NCBI RefSeq assembly: GCF_012295575.1
Contig: NZ_CP051180.1
Coordinates: 310,001-374,000, forward strand
From: Ferrimonas lipolytica
GTDB taxonomy: Bacteria > Pseudomonadota > Gammaproteobacteria > Enterobacterales > Shewanellaceae
DNA: 64,000 nt
Direction of reading: 5' to 3'
In this document: piece by piece, positions 16,892 through 25,956 of the stretch
How the letters are laid out: the number at the start of each line of letters is the position of its first letter
Position numbering within the stretch: position 1 is the first letter of the stretch
Notes under the pieces: generated by a model
Databases searched by the model: none
Seen by the model: only the letters and a program-made list of their open reading frames with translations
What the model was told of the DNA's origin: nothing
Program-made: the position numbers and the translations under genes

Positions 16892-18256
16892 TTACTTGAA
16901 GAAGATGGATGGATCGCCAGCGCGGGCGGTCAATTTGCCGTTTTCCATCAGTCCCATGGTTTCCATCCATGCTTGAAACTCTGGCGCTGGCCGAAGGTTC
17001 AATAACTGGCGGGCAGTAACTGTGTCGTGATAAGAGTTGGTTTGGTAATTGAGCATGATGTCGTCACCCAACGGTAAGCCGATGACGAAGTTCACCCCTG
17101 CAGATGCCAACAGGATCAGCAGGTTCTCATTGGAGTTCTGATCGGTATCGGCGTGGTTGGTGTAGCAGGCATCACAACCCATGGGTAAGCCGGTTAGCTT
17201 ACCCATAAAGTGATCCTCTAAACCGGCACGAATAATCTGTTGGTGGTTATAGAGATACTCGGGACCGATAAAGCCAACCACGGTATTAACTAAATGAGGC
17301 TTATAGCGCCTTGCTAAGGCGTAACAACGGGCTTCCATGGTCATCTGATCGGCACCATAGTGGGCGTCAGCGGACAGTTCGGTCCCTTGACCAGTTTCGA
17401 AATACATCATGTTGCCGCCAGCGAGATTGCAATACTGTTTGCCGACCTCATATGCCTCATCCAACAGTTCAACGTTTACGCCAAACTCTGCCAAGCCCTT
17501 TTCGGTGCCAGCAATGCTCTGGAAGATAAGCCCAGCAGGGGCTCCGCGGCGAATTGCTTCCATCTGGGTGGTTACGTGGGACAGCACGCAGGGTTGAGTA
17601 GGCACCTTGTACTTGTCGATAACCTCTTGCAGTGCTTCTAATACCCGAGCGGTATTTTCGACGTTATCGGTAACGGGGTTTACGCCGATAACCGCATCGC
17701 CACAGCCGTAGCTCAAGCCTTCATAGGTTTGTGCCAAGATAGAGTTAACGTTGTCGCGGGTGTCGTTGGGTTGCAGGCGACAACTAAAATGGCCGGGCAA
17801 CCCGAGGGTGCAATTGGCTTTGGTGACCACCGGCAGTTTTTTGCCGCCGATCATCAAATCGGCGTTGGATGAAAGCTTGGCAACCCCAGCTACCATTTCG
17901 GCGGTTAAGCCCTTACGCAGCCGCTCATAGTCTTCATGATTGGGGCTATCTGAGAGGATGTACTCTCGCAACTCACTAACGGTCCAGTTCCTTATCTGCT
18001 CAAACGAGCGTCGGTTTAAGCTGTCTTGGTTGATGCGGGTAATTAGATCATCTTCGTAAGCAATGGAGGGGTTTTCGCGCAGATCGTTAAGGGTTAATTC
18101 AGATAACACATGCTTTGCTGCTACTCGTTCCTGTGCCGTTTTGGCGGCAACCCCCGCTAACACGTCACCAGAGCGTAAATCAGAGGCTTTGGCCAACACT
18201 TCCTTCACACACTTGAATTGATAAGTTTGACCAAAAAGCTGTGTCTTGAGTTTCAT
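16892..18256 (-). CDS. eutB: Ethanolamine ammonia-lyase large subunit EutB
   Basis: 454 residues, as expected for the TIM-barrel catalytic subunit (453 in E. coli). Diagnostic segments include LGLPGHFSCRLQPNDTRDNV, YGCGDAVIGVNPVTD, MYFETGQGTELSADAHYGAD and MGCDACYTNHADTDQN, covering the substrate and adenosylcobalamin pocket. It generates acetaldehyde and ammonia inside the compartment by radical chemistry. SD AAAGGATC precedes the ATG; the gene lies 13 bp after eutA. No truncation or substitution is visible. Confidence 0.98.
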   Translation of the reverse strand: MKLKTQLFGQTYQFKCVKEVLAKASDLRSGDVLAGVAAKTAQERVAAKHVLSELTLNDLRENPSIAYEDDLITRINQDSLNRRSFEQIRNWTVSELREYILSDSPNHEDYERLRKGLTAEMVAGVAKLSSNADLMIGGKKLPVVTKANCTLGLPGHFSCRLQPNDTRDNVNSILAQTYEGLSYGCGDAVIGVNPVTDNVENTARVLEALQEVIDKYKVPTQPCVLSHVTTQMEAIRRGAPAGLIFQSIAGTEKGLAEFGVNVELLDEAYEVGKQYCNLAGGNMMYFETGQGTELSADAHYGADQMTMEARCYALARRYKPHLVNTVVGFIGPEYLYNHQQIIRAGLEDHFMGKLTGLPMGCDACYTNHADTDQNSNENLLILLASAGVNFVIGLPLGDDIMLNYQTNSYHDTVTARQLLNLRPAPEFQAWMETMGLMENGKLTARAGDPSIFFK

Positions 18257-18269
18257 TGTTAAGATCCTT

Positions 18270-19694
18270 TTAAGCCGGGAATGCGAGAGATTTGACCGTT
18301 AATGGCACGATCTCCCCACCGAAGTAACTGTTGCCAATATCGATGTAATCACCGTCGTTGGTGATCACCTCGTCGATGACGCAAAGCTGTTGCTGAGGCA
18401 GCAATGGTTGCAGCTCCATTCCTAACGCTTTGCCAATATCGTTGTGCGATATCACTAGTGCCGCAAGGCTGCGATTACCATGCTGCTGGTAGTAGGAGGC
18501 CACCTCTGCGGCAACATGAAGAACGCTGCGATAGTTGACCGGCATGCCCGCGTCGATAGCGATGGCGTAGTGATCGGTAGTGAGATTAAGATCCATGCGC
18601 TGGGCTGCGATCTGGATTGCTTGATTGATGTCTGGTTGTGATTGTTGCCAGTCGATATTGGGGTGTACTACTGGGATGTTTTTTAATGGCAACGCATCGG
18701 TGTTAAGCCAGATGGTTGAACCAGATAATGCTAGCGAATAAGCACCAGCACCAATCACCGTTGCGCGGATGGTCTGGCTCGGTTGTAAGATCTCAATCTC
18801 GGCGAGCTTGGGTTGGCGTAGTAGCGCTCGCGCTAATTGTGGGCCAATGTCGTTGTAATCTTGCAGCTCTTTACCTTGCCGCAGCTGATAGAAACAGTCG
18901 CCAACACCACCGCTAAGGAAAATGGCATCAAGTCCTGCAATGTCAGACAACATTGGGGTCTGCAATAGGTAACAGGCCAATCGACTTGGCTGGCCAATGG
19001 CAACCTCGATAATCAATTGCGCCATGCGATCCGCGATGCGGCGAAGGTGCTCAGCATCGATTTGCCGCGGCTGCAGCTGTTCGCCAAATAACTCTTCAAT
19101 CACAGTTAATGCTGGCTTGTGGAAATAGCTGGCTTGTTGCTGGGTGGTTTCTACTAAACGACCGCCGATGTTAAGGCAGGCGGTATCGCTGACTTGGCCA
19201 CAATTGAACACCACGAAGTTAGAGGTGCCGCCGCCAATATCAATATTAAGCACCTTCTTGTGGCGCTCGTGTGAGTACTCTTGTGCGCCACTGCCGCGAC
19301 CGGCGATTACCGATTCAAGGTTTGGCCCTGCGGTAGCAACCACGAAATCGCCAAGCTGTTCCGATAACTCCAACAGCGCTTCGCGGGCGTTGTCGGCTTT
19401 GGCGGTTTCGCCGGTGATGATGATTGCGCCGGTTTCTATCTGATTATGCTCAGCCCCAGCTTGCTCTATTTGTTGATGAATGTAGTGCTGCAGCGCATTA
19501 GCATCGATAACACCACTGCGGTCGATAGGCGTCAGCGATACTGGGCTTTGGTAGGTGATGGCGCGTTCAATGAACTCGTATACCGGCACTTGTGATGCAG
19601 GGGCGCGATTAACCACGGTAAGACGAGAGAAGATCAGTTGTGTGGTGGTAGTACCGATATCGATACCGACACTATGGATACTTTTACGTTCCAT
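18270..19694 (-). CDS. eutA: EutA, reactivating factor for ethanolamine ammonia-lyase
   Basis: Start ATG 19694 (MERKSIHSVG) with GGGGGA upstream; the frame extends to a TTG four codons earlier. The 474-residue protein has the ASKHA/Hsp70-actin ATPase signature: phosphate-1 loop VGIDIGTTTTQLIF, a second phosphate loop LNIDIGGGTSNFVVF, and a C-terminal adenosine motif (LALSGSTIW region). EutA uses ATP to eject damaged cobalamin from EutBC. It overlaps the eutG end by about 10 bp, consistent with translational coupling, and precedes eutB. Confidence 0.95.
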   Translation of the reverse strand: MERKSIHSVGIDIGTTTTQLIFSRLTVVNRAPASQVPVYEFIERAITYQSPVSLTPIDRSGVIDANALQHYIHQQIEQAGAEHNQIETGAIIITGETAKADNAREALLELSEQLGDFVVATAGPNLESVIAGRGSGAQEYSHERHKKVLNIDIGGGTSNFVVFNCGQVSDTACLNIGGRLVETTQQQASYFHKPALTVIEELFGEQLQPRQIDAEHLRRIADRMAQLIIEVAIGQPSRLACYLLQTPMLSDIAGLDAIFLSGGVGDCFYQLRQGKELQDYNDIGPQLARALLRQPKLAEIEILQPSQTIRATVIGAGAYSLALSGSTIWLNTDALPLKNIPVVHPNIDWQQSQPDINQAIQIAAQRMDLNLTTDHYAIAIDAGMPVNYRSVLHVAAEVASYYQQHGNRSLAALVISHNDIGKALGMELQPLLPQQQLCVIDEVITNDGDYIDIGNSYFGGEIVPLTVKSLAFPA

Positions 19695-20919
19695 GAGTTC
19701 CCCCAATCGCTTGGCGGATAAGTTGTTCTATCTGCGCTTGTTCGACTTGACGAGGGTTGCCTTGCAAACAGATGTCTTGCATCGCTTGCTCGGCTAATAG
19801 CGGCAGATCCTGAACGGTCACACCAACGCTTGCCAGTTGGTTGGGTAAGCCCAAGTCATCGGCGAGTTGCTTAATCGCATCGATGGCAGCTTGGCAACGC
19901 TCTCGCTCGGTCATCGCATCACGGCTTACCCCGAGGGCTGTGGCGATATGGGCGTACTCATGCTGACAACACAGGGCATTAAATTGCATTACATAAGGGA
20001 GTAAAATGGCGTTGGCAACCCCGTGTGCAAGGTGATATCGCGCCCCAATCTGATGAGCAATAGCGTGGGTTAAACCAAGCCCAGAGTTGCTGAATGCTAG
20101 CCCAGCTTTAAATGAGGCCACCGCCATCTGTCCTCGTAGTGCTAGATCCTGTCCGTAGCCAACCACTTTAGGCAGGGTGTGAAAGATCGACTGCATTGCG
20201 TGGTAGGCATAAGCCCGAGATAACGGATTGGATTGGATTGACACATATGACTCAACCGCATGAGTCAGCGCATCAAGGCCAGTTGCTGCGGTTATTGCCG
20301 CAGGTACGCCGCTCATCAAGGTTGGATCGAGTAACGCTAAATCAGGGACTAACGCAGGCCCCTTTATCGGAACCTTTATCTTCTGGGTTTGATCGAAGAT
20401 AACGGTAATATCTGTCGCTTCAGAACCGGTACCAGCTGTTGTTGGAATCGCCCCTAAGCCAACTCGACGTGAGCAAACACCACCAACCTTAAGTTCACTT
20501 AGCGGGCCGTAGTGATCGCCAATTACCGCAATTGCCTTGGCGCAATCCAAAGCGGAACCGCCGCCAACGCCGAGGATAAAGTCCGCTTGGCACTGTTGTA
20601 AGGTGGCGTAACCTTGCCGCACCAGTTTGCTATCGGGCTCACCATTAACATCTGCAAACAGAGTGAGTTCAATGCCCGCTAAGGTGATGGCAGACTCACA
20701 GCCTGAAACTAATCCCAATTGATGGATATTACGATCAGTCACCAACATGACATGTTGTGCCCCGAGCTCTTGCAGCGCGTCACCCAATTGGCTTACGCAG
20801 TACTCGCCAGTCACCGTGATGGCAGGCGAGCGGAAGGTAAAACCGTGATTAGGGCGAAACTGTTCAAGGGTTTGACGGACCACATCAGCGATGGTGGCGT
20901 TACTGATCGATTCAATCAT
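19684..20919 (-). CDS. eutG: EutG, iron-containing alcohol dehydrogenase
   Basis: 411 residues of the group III Fe-dependent alcohol dehydrogenase family. It has the NAD-binding GVGGGSALDCAKAIAV, the segment AIPTTAGTGSEATDITVIFD, and the metal-ligand histidines in LTHAIAHQIGARYHLAHG. It reduces acetaldehyde to ethanol, regenerating NAD+ for EutE within the compartment. The N-terminal ~25 residues are an extra helical segment that may help encapsulation. It overlaps eutJ by 8 bp and eutA by about 10 bp. Enteric EutG is 395 residues, so this form is slightly longer. Confidence 0.93.
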   Translation of the reverse strand: MIESISNATIADVVRQTLEQFRPNHGFTFRSPAITVTGEYCVSQLGDALQELGAQHVMLVTDRNIHQLGLVSGCESAITLAGIELTLFADVNGEPDSKLVRQGYATLQQCQADFILGVGGGSALDCAKAIAVIGDHYGPLSELKVGGVCSRRVGLGAIPTTAGTGSEATDITVIFDQTQKIKVPIKGPALVPDLALLDPTLMSGVPAAITAATGLDALTHAVESYVSIQSNPLSRAYAYHAMQSIFHTLPKVVGYGQDLALRGQMAVASFKAGLAFSNSGLGLTHAIAHQIGARYHLAHGVANAILLPYVMQFNALCCQHEYAHIATALGVSRDAMTERERCQAAIDAIKQLADDLGLPNQLASVGVTVQDLPLLAEQAMQDICLQGNPRQVEQAQIEQLIRQAIGGTHGT

Positions 20920-21745
20920 GGCGTGCTCCGTTCAGGCCATAACTGGCGATGGCTAACGGCGTTAGATAAAGCGCTTTGCTAAACGGTACCACTGGAATCT
21001 GTGGAAATTGTTGCTGGAATACCGCTTCAAAACCGGCGACTAAGGTACCGCCTCCGGTAAGGTATATTGCAGCAGGCTGATGGCCGTTAATGTGGTTAGC
21101 GACAATGTCTGCCATCTTTTCAATTACTGGCTTTGCCAGAGGTGCGATGGTTTGGTCGCCTTGGCGCTTTTTTTGTTCGGCGTCTTCGTAGCTGATACCT
21201 AGCCCACCAGCGATAGTGAGACTGACGTGGCGACCACCGCTGGGTTCGTCCAGTGACGTTTGGAGTTGACCATCTTTTATTATGGCGGTGCCGGTGGTGC
21301 CGCCGCCTACATCAACCACGGCACCTTGGTGGATCTCTAGCATAGCGGCAACACTTGAGGGCTCATCAATTACTTGGCTTACCTCAATGCCAGCGGACTC
21401 AACCACATTGATTGATATTTGTGGATCGGTGCCCGGAGGATAGGAGGTGATGGCGTGAGTCGGACGAACACCAAGCCGAGCTTCAACTTTATCCAGTTGT
21501 TGGCGTACGATTTGGCAGGCACCGAAGTAGTCCACCACAATGCCGTCTCGAACCACATCGGCCCAATCTAAGAATGCCGCAATGGGGTAGCCGTTATCGT
21601 CCACTACAACGGTTTGGATATCGGCAGTGCCAAGGTCGATACCAACGTGCATGCCGCCCTGATAACACAGCGGTGTTTGCTGGTTGAGCAAGCTATCGAT
21701 GCAATCCAGTCTGGCGTTGGTTTGTTGTAGCCGTTGCTCATTCAT
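20912..21745 (-). CDS. eutJ: EutJ, chaperone-like ASKHA ATPase
   Basis: 277 residues from ATG 21745 (278 in E. coli); an upstream GTG at 21778 lies inside eutE and is not favoured. It has HVGIDLGTADIQTVVVD (phosphate 1), VVDVGGGTTGTAIIKDGQL (phosphate 2) and YLTGGGTLVAGFE (adenosine motif), so it is an actin/Hsp70-type ATPase. Its exact role in ethanolamine catabolism is unsettled. Its first residues MNEQRLQQ nearly repeat the start of EutC, which in EutC is a lumen-targeting helix. The gene follows eutE by 1 bp. Confidence 0.93.
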   Translation of the reverse strand: MNEQRLQQTNARLDCIDSLLNQQTPLCYQGGMHVGIDLGTADIQTVVVDDNGYPIAAFLDWADVVRDGIVVDYFGACQIVRQQLDKVEARLGVRPTHAITSYPPGTDPQISINVVESAGIEVSQVIDEPSSVAAMLEIHQGAVVDVGGGTTGTAIIKDGQLQTSLDEPSGGRHVSLTIAGGLGISYEDAEQKKRQGDQTIAPLAKPVIEKMADIVANHINGHQPAAIYLTGGGTLVAGFEAVFQQQFPQIPVVPFSKALYLTPLAIASYGLNGARHD

Positions 21746-21746
21746 A

Positions 21747-23150
21747 TCAAACAATCCTGAATGAGTTGACGACGGCACAGCGGCGTTTGCGCGTGAATGT
21801 TAAGGCGTTGGTTACCCCTTCTCCAGTTGGCGTTGAGATAGTCATTGAACTCCACCCTTCACCCCCAGCGCCAAGTGCGGCAATGGACGGTCCGTTTTTG
21901 GCTAATAAACTGCAATCCATCCGGTAAGCCATGTCGGTTAGGGCATCGATGTTTTTTGAGTGAATAGCGGCGGTGTGGCGATTGCTGTGCTCTAGCTCAA
22001 CCGCCCAATCTATCGCTTCAGCTACATCTTTAGCTCTGATCAGCGGCAGAATTGGCATCATCTGTTCAGTTAGGGCAAACACATGAGATTTGTCGGCTTC
22101 GAAAATCAATAAGCGCGTGCAATCAGGAACATCAATCCCCGCTGCGGCAGCAATCTTGGCGGCATCTCGTCCCACCCATTTGGGATTGGCTGTTGGGGTG
22201 CCTTCTGGGTATCCCTTAAGGACTACTTTGGCTATCGCTTCAGCTTGGTCGCCGCTCAGCAGGTGGGCACCATTGCGACACATCGCTTGTTTAAGCGAGT
22301 CAGCGATGCTATCGACAGCAATGATCTCTTTTTCGGTTACGCAGACAATATTGTTGTCGAACGAAGCGCCTTGAACTATCGAGACGGCGGCACGTTCAAT
22401 ATCTGCAGTTTCATCCACCACTACCGGAGGGTTGCCAGGACCCGCAGCAATTAGCCGTTTGTCGGTAATGCTGCGGGCGGCATCAACCACGGCATCGCCA
22501 CCAGTGACCACTAGCAAGCGGATCCCAGGGAAGGTGAATAGGGCACGGGCATTGTCGAGGCTTGGATCTGCCACCGTAGTGCATAAATCGGCAGGACCAC
22601 CAACGGCTTGAGATACCTGATTAATTAGGCGAATCGTATGTTGGGAAACTTTTTTCGCCGCCGGGTGGGGAGCAAAGACAACGGCGTTGCCTGCGGCAAT
22701 CATGCTGATGGCATTATTGATGATGGTGCAGCTTGGGTTGGTGCTTGGGGTAACTGACGCAATAACTCCCCAAGGGGCATTTTCTATCAGGCTCATACCG
22801 CCATCGCCAGAGAGTGCAGCCGGAACCAATATCTCAGTACCGGGAGTGCGCTCGGCGACCAAAATGTGCTTTTTAATCTTATCTTCGACCCGACCAAATC
22901 CGGTCTCTTCCACCGCCATGGTCGACAATAACTCAGCTTGTTTTTTTGCCATTCGGCGAATTGCCATGATGATCTTGTCACGCAGTGCCACTGTGCGGAT
23001 CTGTTTTTGAGCCCTGAAAGCTGCAGCAACAGCATCATTCAACTGGGCATAAACGCCATAATCGCCACCGCCACAGATGTTGTCGGTTGGCATTTCCCCC
23101 AATTGCATCACTACGCGGCGGACAATCTCTTCCAGCTGTTGTTGATCCAT
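21747..23150 (-). CDS. eutE: EutE, CoA-acylating acetaldehyde dehydrogenase
   Basis: 467 residues, identical in length to E. coli EutE. The N-terminal MDQQQLEEIVRRVVMQLGEM is an amphipathic encapsulation helix followed by a linker. The aldehyde dehydrogenase core contains the catalytic Cys in FDNNIVCVTEKEII, the cofactor-binding VVTGGDAVVDAARS, and APHPAAKKVSQHT. It oxidises acetaldehyde to acetyl-CoA with NAD+. SD AAGGAACGG. It is 34 bp after eutN. Confidence 0.97.
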   Translation of the reverse strand: MDQQQLEEIVRRVVMQLGEMPTDNICGGGDYGVYAQLNDAVAAAFRAQKQIRTVALRDKIIMAIRRMAKKQAELLSTMAVEETGFGRVEDKIKKHILVAERTPGTEILVPAALSGDGGMSLIENAPWGVIASVTPSTNPSCTIINNAISMIAAGNAVVFAPHPAAKKVSQHTIRLINQVSQAVGGPADLCTTVADPSLDNARALFTFPGIRLLVVTGGDAVVDAARSITDKRLIAAGPGNPPVVVDETADIERAAVSIVQGASFDNNIVCVTEKEIIAVDSIADSLKQAMCRNGAHLLSGDQAEAIAKVVLKGYPEGTPTANPKWVGRDAAKIAAAAGIDVPDCTRLLIFEADKSHVFALTEQMMPILPLIRAKDVAEAIDWAVELEHSNRHTAAIHSKNIDALTDMAYRMDCSLLAKNGPSIAALGAGGEGWSSMTISTPTGEGVTNALTFTRKRRCAVVNSFRIV

Positions 23151-23184
23151 AATCCGTTCCTTGTTTGCCCAATGTGCTCGGAGG

Positions 23185-23484
23185 TTACTTTAGGTAACAC
23201 TGCTCTCCAGCCACATTGACCTCGTCGATAATCCCTACGATGCATAGATCCACAGGAGAATTGTCTTGCGGTTGACCTTGGCCGTAGGCACGGCGAGCAG
23301 AGCTGCCCGCCACCACCATTACCCATTCACCAACGCCTGCGCCGAGTTGATCCATAGCGATGTAGGTATCGTCATTGCTTTGCCCTTGCTTGTTCACCAA
23401 CTCCACTAGGCACAGTTTGTCCATTTGCATATGTGGGCTGCGAACCGTAGCCACGACGTGGCCGATTACCCGTGCGATTCTCAT
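23185..23484 (-). CDS. eutN: EutN, pentameric microcompartment vertex protein
   Basis: 99 residues of the EutN/CcmL family, starting MRIARVIGHVVATVRSPHM and containing GAGVGEWVMVVAGSSARRAY, the signature of the beta-barrel pentamer that caps shell vertices. The C-terminal Cys and a short tail are usual. SD GGAG lies 8-9 bases before the ATG. It is 35 bp downstream of the second eutM copy. Confidence 0.95.
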   Translation of the reverse strand: MRIARVIGHVVATVRSPHMQMDKLCLVELVNKQGQSNDDTYIAMDQLGAGVGEWVMVVAGSSARRAYGQGQPQDNSPVDLCIVGIIDEVNVAGEQCYLK

Positions 23485-23519
23485 CAGCTGCTCTCCAACC
23501 GTTACCTTGTCTGTATGGG

Positions 23520-23798
23520 CTAAGGCTTAGCAGTGATTGGGAAGATCTTTTCAAGATCGGCATGTGGCCGTGGGATCACGTGTACGGCAACCAGTTCACC
23601 AAGTCGCTTGGCGGCGACTGCACCAGCGTCTGTGGCAGCTTTGCATGAAGCCACATCACCCCGAACCAAGACGGTAACTAGGCCTGAGCCGATCTGTTGA
23701 TAGCCAACGACTTCAACGCGGGCTGCTTTGACCATGGCGTCAGACGCCTCAATTAAGGCGGTTAACCCTTTGGTTTCTAAAATTCCTAATGCATCCAT
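23520..23798 (-). CDS. eutM: EutM-type hexameric BMC shell protein, copy 2
   Basis: 92 residues, single Pf00936-type BMC domain from [20 protein letters not shown] to [17 protein letters not shown]. It is about 75-80 percent identical by eye to the copy just upstream, so the pair is a recent tandem duplication. The pore-loop region reads QQIGSGL here against KQIGAGL in copy 1. It lacks the basic tail of copy 1. It forms hexagonal facets of the shell. Confidence 0.95.
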   Translation of the reverse strand: MDALGILETKGLTALIEASDAMVKAARVEVVGYQQIGSGLVTVLVRGDVASCKAATDAGAVAAKRLGELVAVHVIPRPHADLEKIFPITAKP

Positions 23799-23818
23799 GA
23801 TGTTTACCTTGCTGTCAG

Positions 23819-24139
23819 TTATTTAGTGCTGCGGCTTTTCGCAGTGGTTTTAGCGTCTGCTTCTGGCGCAAAATTGATGGGGAAAATATCTTCGAGGTCG
23901 CCATGAGGGCGGGGGATAACATGAACCGCAACTACTTCACCTAAACGTTGTGCCGCAGCGGCACCGGCATCGGTAGCCGCTTTGCACGCAGCAACGTCGC
24001 CACGAACCATTGCGGTTACTAACCCCGCGCCAATTTGTTTGTAGCCAACAAGCTGCACACGGGCCGCTTTGACCATGGCATCAGAGGCTTCGATAAGGGT
24101 GGTTAGCCCCTTGGTTTCGATGATTCCTAACGCTTCCAT
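23819..24139 (-). CDS. eutM: EutM-type hexameric BMC shell protein, copy 1, with basic tail
   Basis: 106 residues with one BMC domain ([20 protein letters not shown] ... [17 protein letters not shown]), close to E. coli EutM. It adds a C-terminal extension ([18 protein letters not shown]) that is Lys/Arg-rich at the end and absent from copy 2. Extensions of this kind in other shell proteins (for example EutK) can bind partners or nucleic acid; that role here is inference. SD AAGGAATC; 17 bp after eutD. Confidence 0.95.
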   Translation of the reverse strand: MEALGIIETKGLTTLIEASDAMVKAARVQLVGYKQIGAGLVTAMVRGDVAACKAATDAGAAAAQRLGEVVAVHVIPRPHGDLEDIFPINFAPEADAKTTAKSRSTK

Positions 24140-24156
24140 AATGATTCCTTGTATTT

Positions 24157-25134
24157 CTAATCAGACAGGATTGAGGCCAGCACAGAGATATCGATAATGT
24201 CATCTGCGCTACAACCTCGGGATAGATCATGTACTGCACCATTGAGGCCCTGCAGCATTGGACCAAGAGCGATAAAACCGCCTAAACGTTGTGCCACCTT
24301 GTAGGCAATGTTGCCGGCGTTGAGTGAAGGGAAAATAAACACATTTGCCCCTTCGGCTAATGGGCTTCCTGGCATTTTTTGGGCTGCGACTGCGGGGATG
24401 AGAGCCGCATCAAATTGCACTTCACCATCAACAATCAATTCGGGTTGGCGTTGCCGAACCAGCTCGGTTGCTGCTATCACCTTGGCCACTTCGCTGTGAT
24501 GGGCACTGCCTTTGGTCGAAAATGACAACATTGCCACCCGCGGTTGTTGGCCGGTTGCTTTGGCAAAGTTTCGGGCGGTAGCGATGGCGATATCAGCCAG
24601 TTGGCTTTCGGTTGGAACTGGTACTACTCCGGCATCAGCAAAGGCAAACACCTGTTCACCGTCGGGAGACAACATTAGGAAGAAACTGGATACGGTTTTG
24701 GATTGCGGAGCCACGCCAATAGCACGAATGGCGGCGCGTAGCACATCTCCGGTAGTGGAAAGATTGCCAGCGATGCAGATATCGGCATAGCCCTGGCTGA
24801 CCATCATCATGGCAAAGTTCAATGGCTGCTGGAGCCGCTGTACTGCCTCTTCAGGACTTATCGGTTGGCGCTGTTTAGCGCAATACTGGCTAACCATTTC
24901 AGTAAAGCAGCCAGCAGTTTGCGGGCTTAGTACGGTTAGGCTTGGGATGGCGATTCCGCAGCGATGGGACTGATCTCTAAGCTCAAATGGATTGCCTACT
25001 AAGATAGGCTCAGCAAGGCCAGCCTGTTTTAGATCATTGGCTGCATGCAGCAGGCGCGCATCATTGGCGTCGGCGAAGACGATGCGTTTAGGTGCTTGGC
25101 GGCACCGCTTGCGGGCGAGCTCAAGAAGGCGCAT
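24157..25134 (-). CDS. eutD: EutD, phosphotransacetylase
   Basis: 325 residues of the phosphate acetyl/butyryltransferase family (338 in enterics). Recognisable regions are [52 protein letters not shown] and [20 protein letters not shown], forming the CoA site and active site. It converts acetyl-CoA to acetyl phosphate, recycling CoA inside the compartment. The start overlaps the end of eutT by 14 bp. Confidence 0.95.
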   Translation of the reverse strand: MRLLELARKRCRQAPKRIVFADANDARLLHAANDLKQAGLAEPILVGNPFELRDQSHRCGIAIPSLTVLSPQTAGCFTEMVSQYCAKQRQPISPEEAVQRLQQPLNFAMMMVSQGYADICIAGNLSTTGDVLRAAIRAIGVAPQSKTVSSFFLMLSPDGEQVFAFADAGVVPVPTESQLADIAIATARNFAKATGQQPRVAMLSFSTKGSAHHSEVAKVIAATELVRQRQPELIVDGEVQFDAALIPAVAAQKMPGSPLAEGANVFIFPSLNAGNIAYKVAQRLGGFIALGPMLQGLNGAVHDLSRGCSADDIIDISVLASILSD

Positions 25135-25954
25135 CGGTTAACGCCTCCAGCTGCTGTTGCTGGCCGTTTTGGCACTGCCACGTCAAGATGGCGACCACAT
25201 AGACGGCACTGGATAGTCGGTTTAAGCCAGCAATGAGAGCTTCACCCTGCGCCGAAACCTGCCAATTGTTGTCGAGATAGGTATGGCTTGCGCTCAGTTC
25301 GAGCTCTCGCACCATGCTGCGCAACCAGTTCAGCTCGGCGACTACTTCGCCATAGCGTCTATCGGGCAGTAAATGGTCATGACCGAGGTATTGCAGTGGT
25401 TGATGCGACCAACGATGAACAGTAGTAGCACTAAATTCACCAAGGGTGGGCGGTGGTGGCAGTAACCCCTGTACCTCTGCTTGCATCAGCTGGCCTAGGT
25501 AAGAGCGAATATCGGCCATAAAACTTTGCAAACGAGGAGGTAATTGCTGCATGTGGCACTGCACTAGCGCGGTATAGCTGATGCAGCTATCGAGCTTACC
25601 GCGCAGGGTAATACGAGGATGGGTTTTAGCGACTAACAGCTGGTCGTTAAGATGGGTCATGAGCGCGCTTTTGTGAGCGACATCTTGCTGGCACAGTGCA
25701 CATTGGTTTTGCGGGCGCTGATTATTACGTTTGAGTGGGTGTACTTGCTCACTTGGGGCCGCATCTGCGCTGGTAAAGCAGCGCCCTTGTTGATCTTGCC
25801 AGCGGATCTCTATCTGCCGCTCTTGCAGTAGTTGTTTCGCTGCTGGGGTGAAGCGGGTACCTGCCATTAGGGTTATCTCGCCACCTTGACGCAAACCAAA
25901 CTGCTGGCGCAGTTCATGCTCGGTTAGGTAAGGAGGTTCGACCCGTCGTGCCAT
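25121..25954 (-). CDS. eutT: EutT, corrinoid adenosyltransferase
   Basis: Start ATG 25954 behind GGGGGTAA (the frame extends to a TTG at 25966). 277 residues with the EutT N-terminal region (YLTEHELRQQFGLRQGGEIT) and a helical adenosyltransferase core ending LNRLSSAVYVVAILTW. The family metal motif H-X11-C-C-X2-C is changed: after the His (HPLKRNNQ) the first Cys is Gln (QNQCALCQQD), and the internal His equivalent to H75 of Salmonella is Arg. It should convert cobalamin to adenosylcobalamin for EutBC. The altered motif and the nearby PduS-like reductase suggest a different way of reducing cobalt. Confidence 0.92.
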   Translation of the reverse strand: MARRVEPPYLTEHELRQQFGLRQGGEITLMAGTRFTPAAKQLLQERQIEIRWQDQQGRCFTSADAAPSEQVHPLKRNNQRPQNQCALCQQDVAHKSALMTHLNDQLLVAKTHPRITLRGKLDSCISYTALVQCHMQQLPPRLQSFMADIRSYLGQLMQAEVQGLLPPPPTLGEFSATTVHRWSHQPLQYLGHDHLLPDRRYGEVVAELNWLRSMVRELELSASHTYLDNNWQVSAQGEALIAGLNRLSSAVYVVAILTWQCQNGQQQQLEALTDAPS

Positions 25955-25956
25955 TG

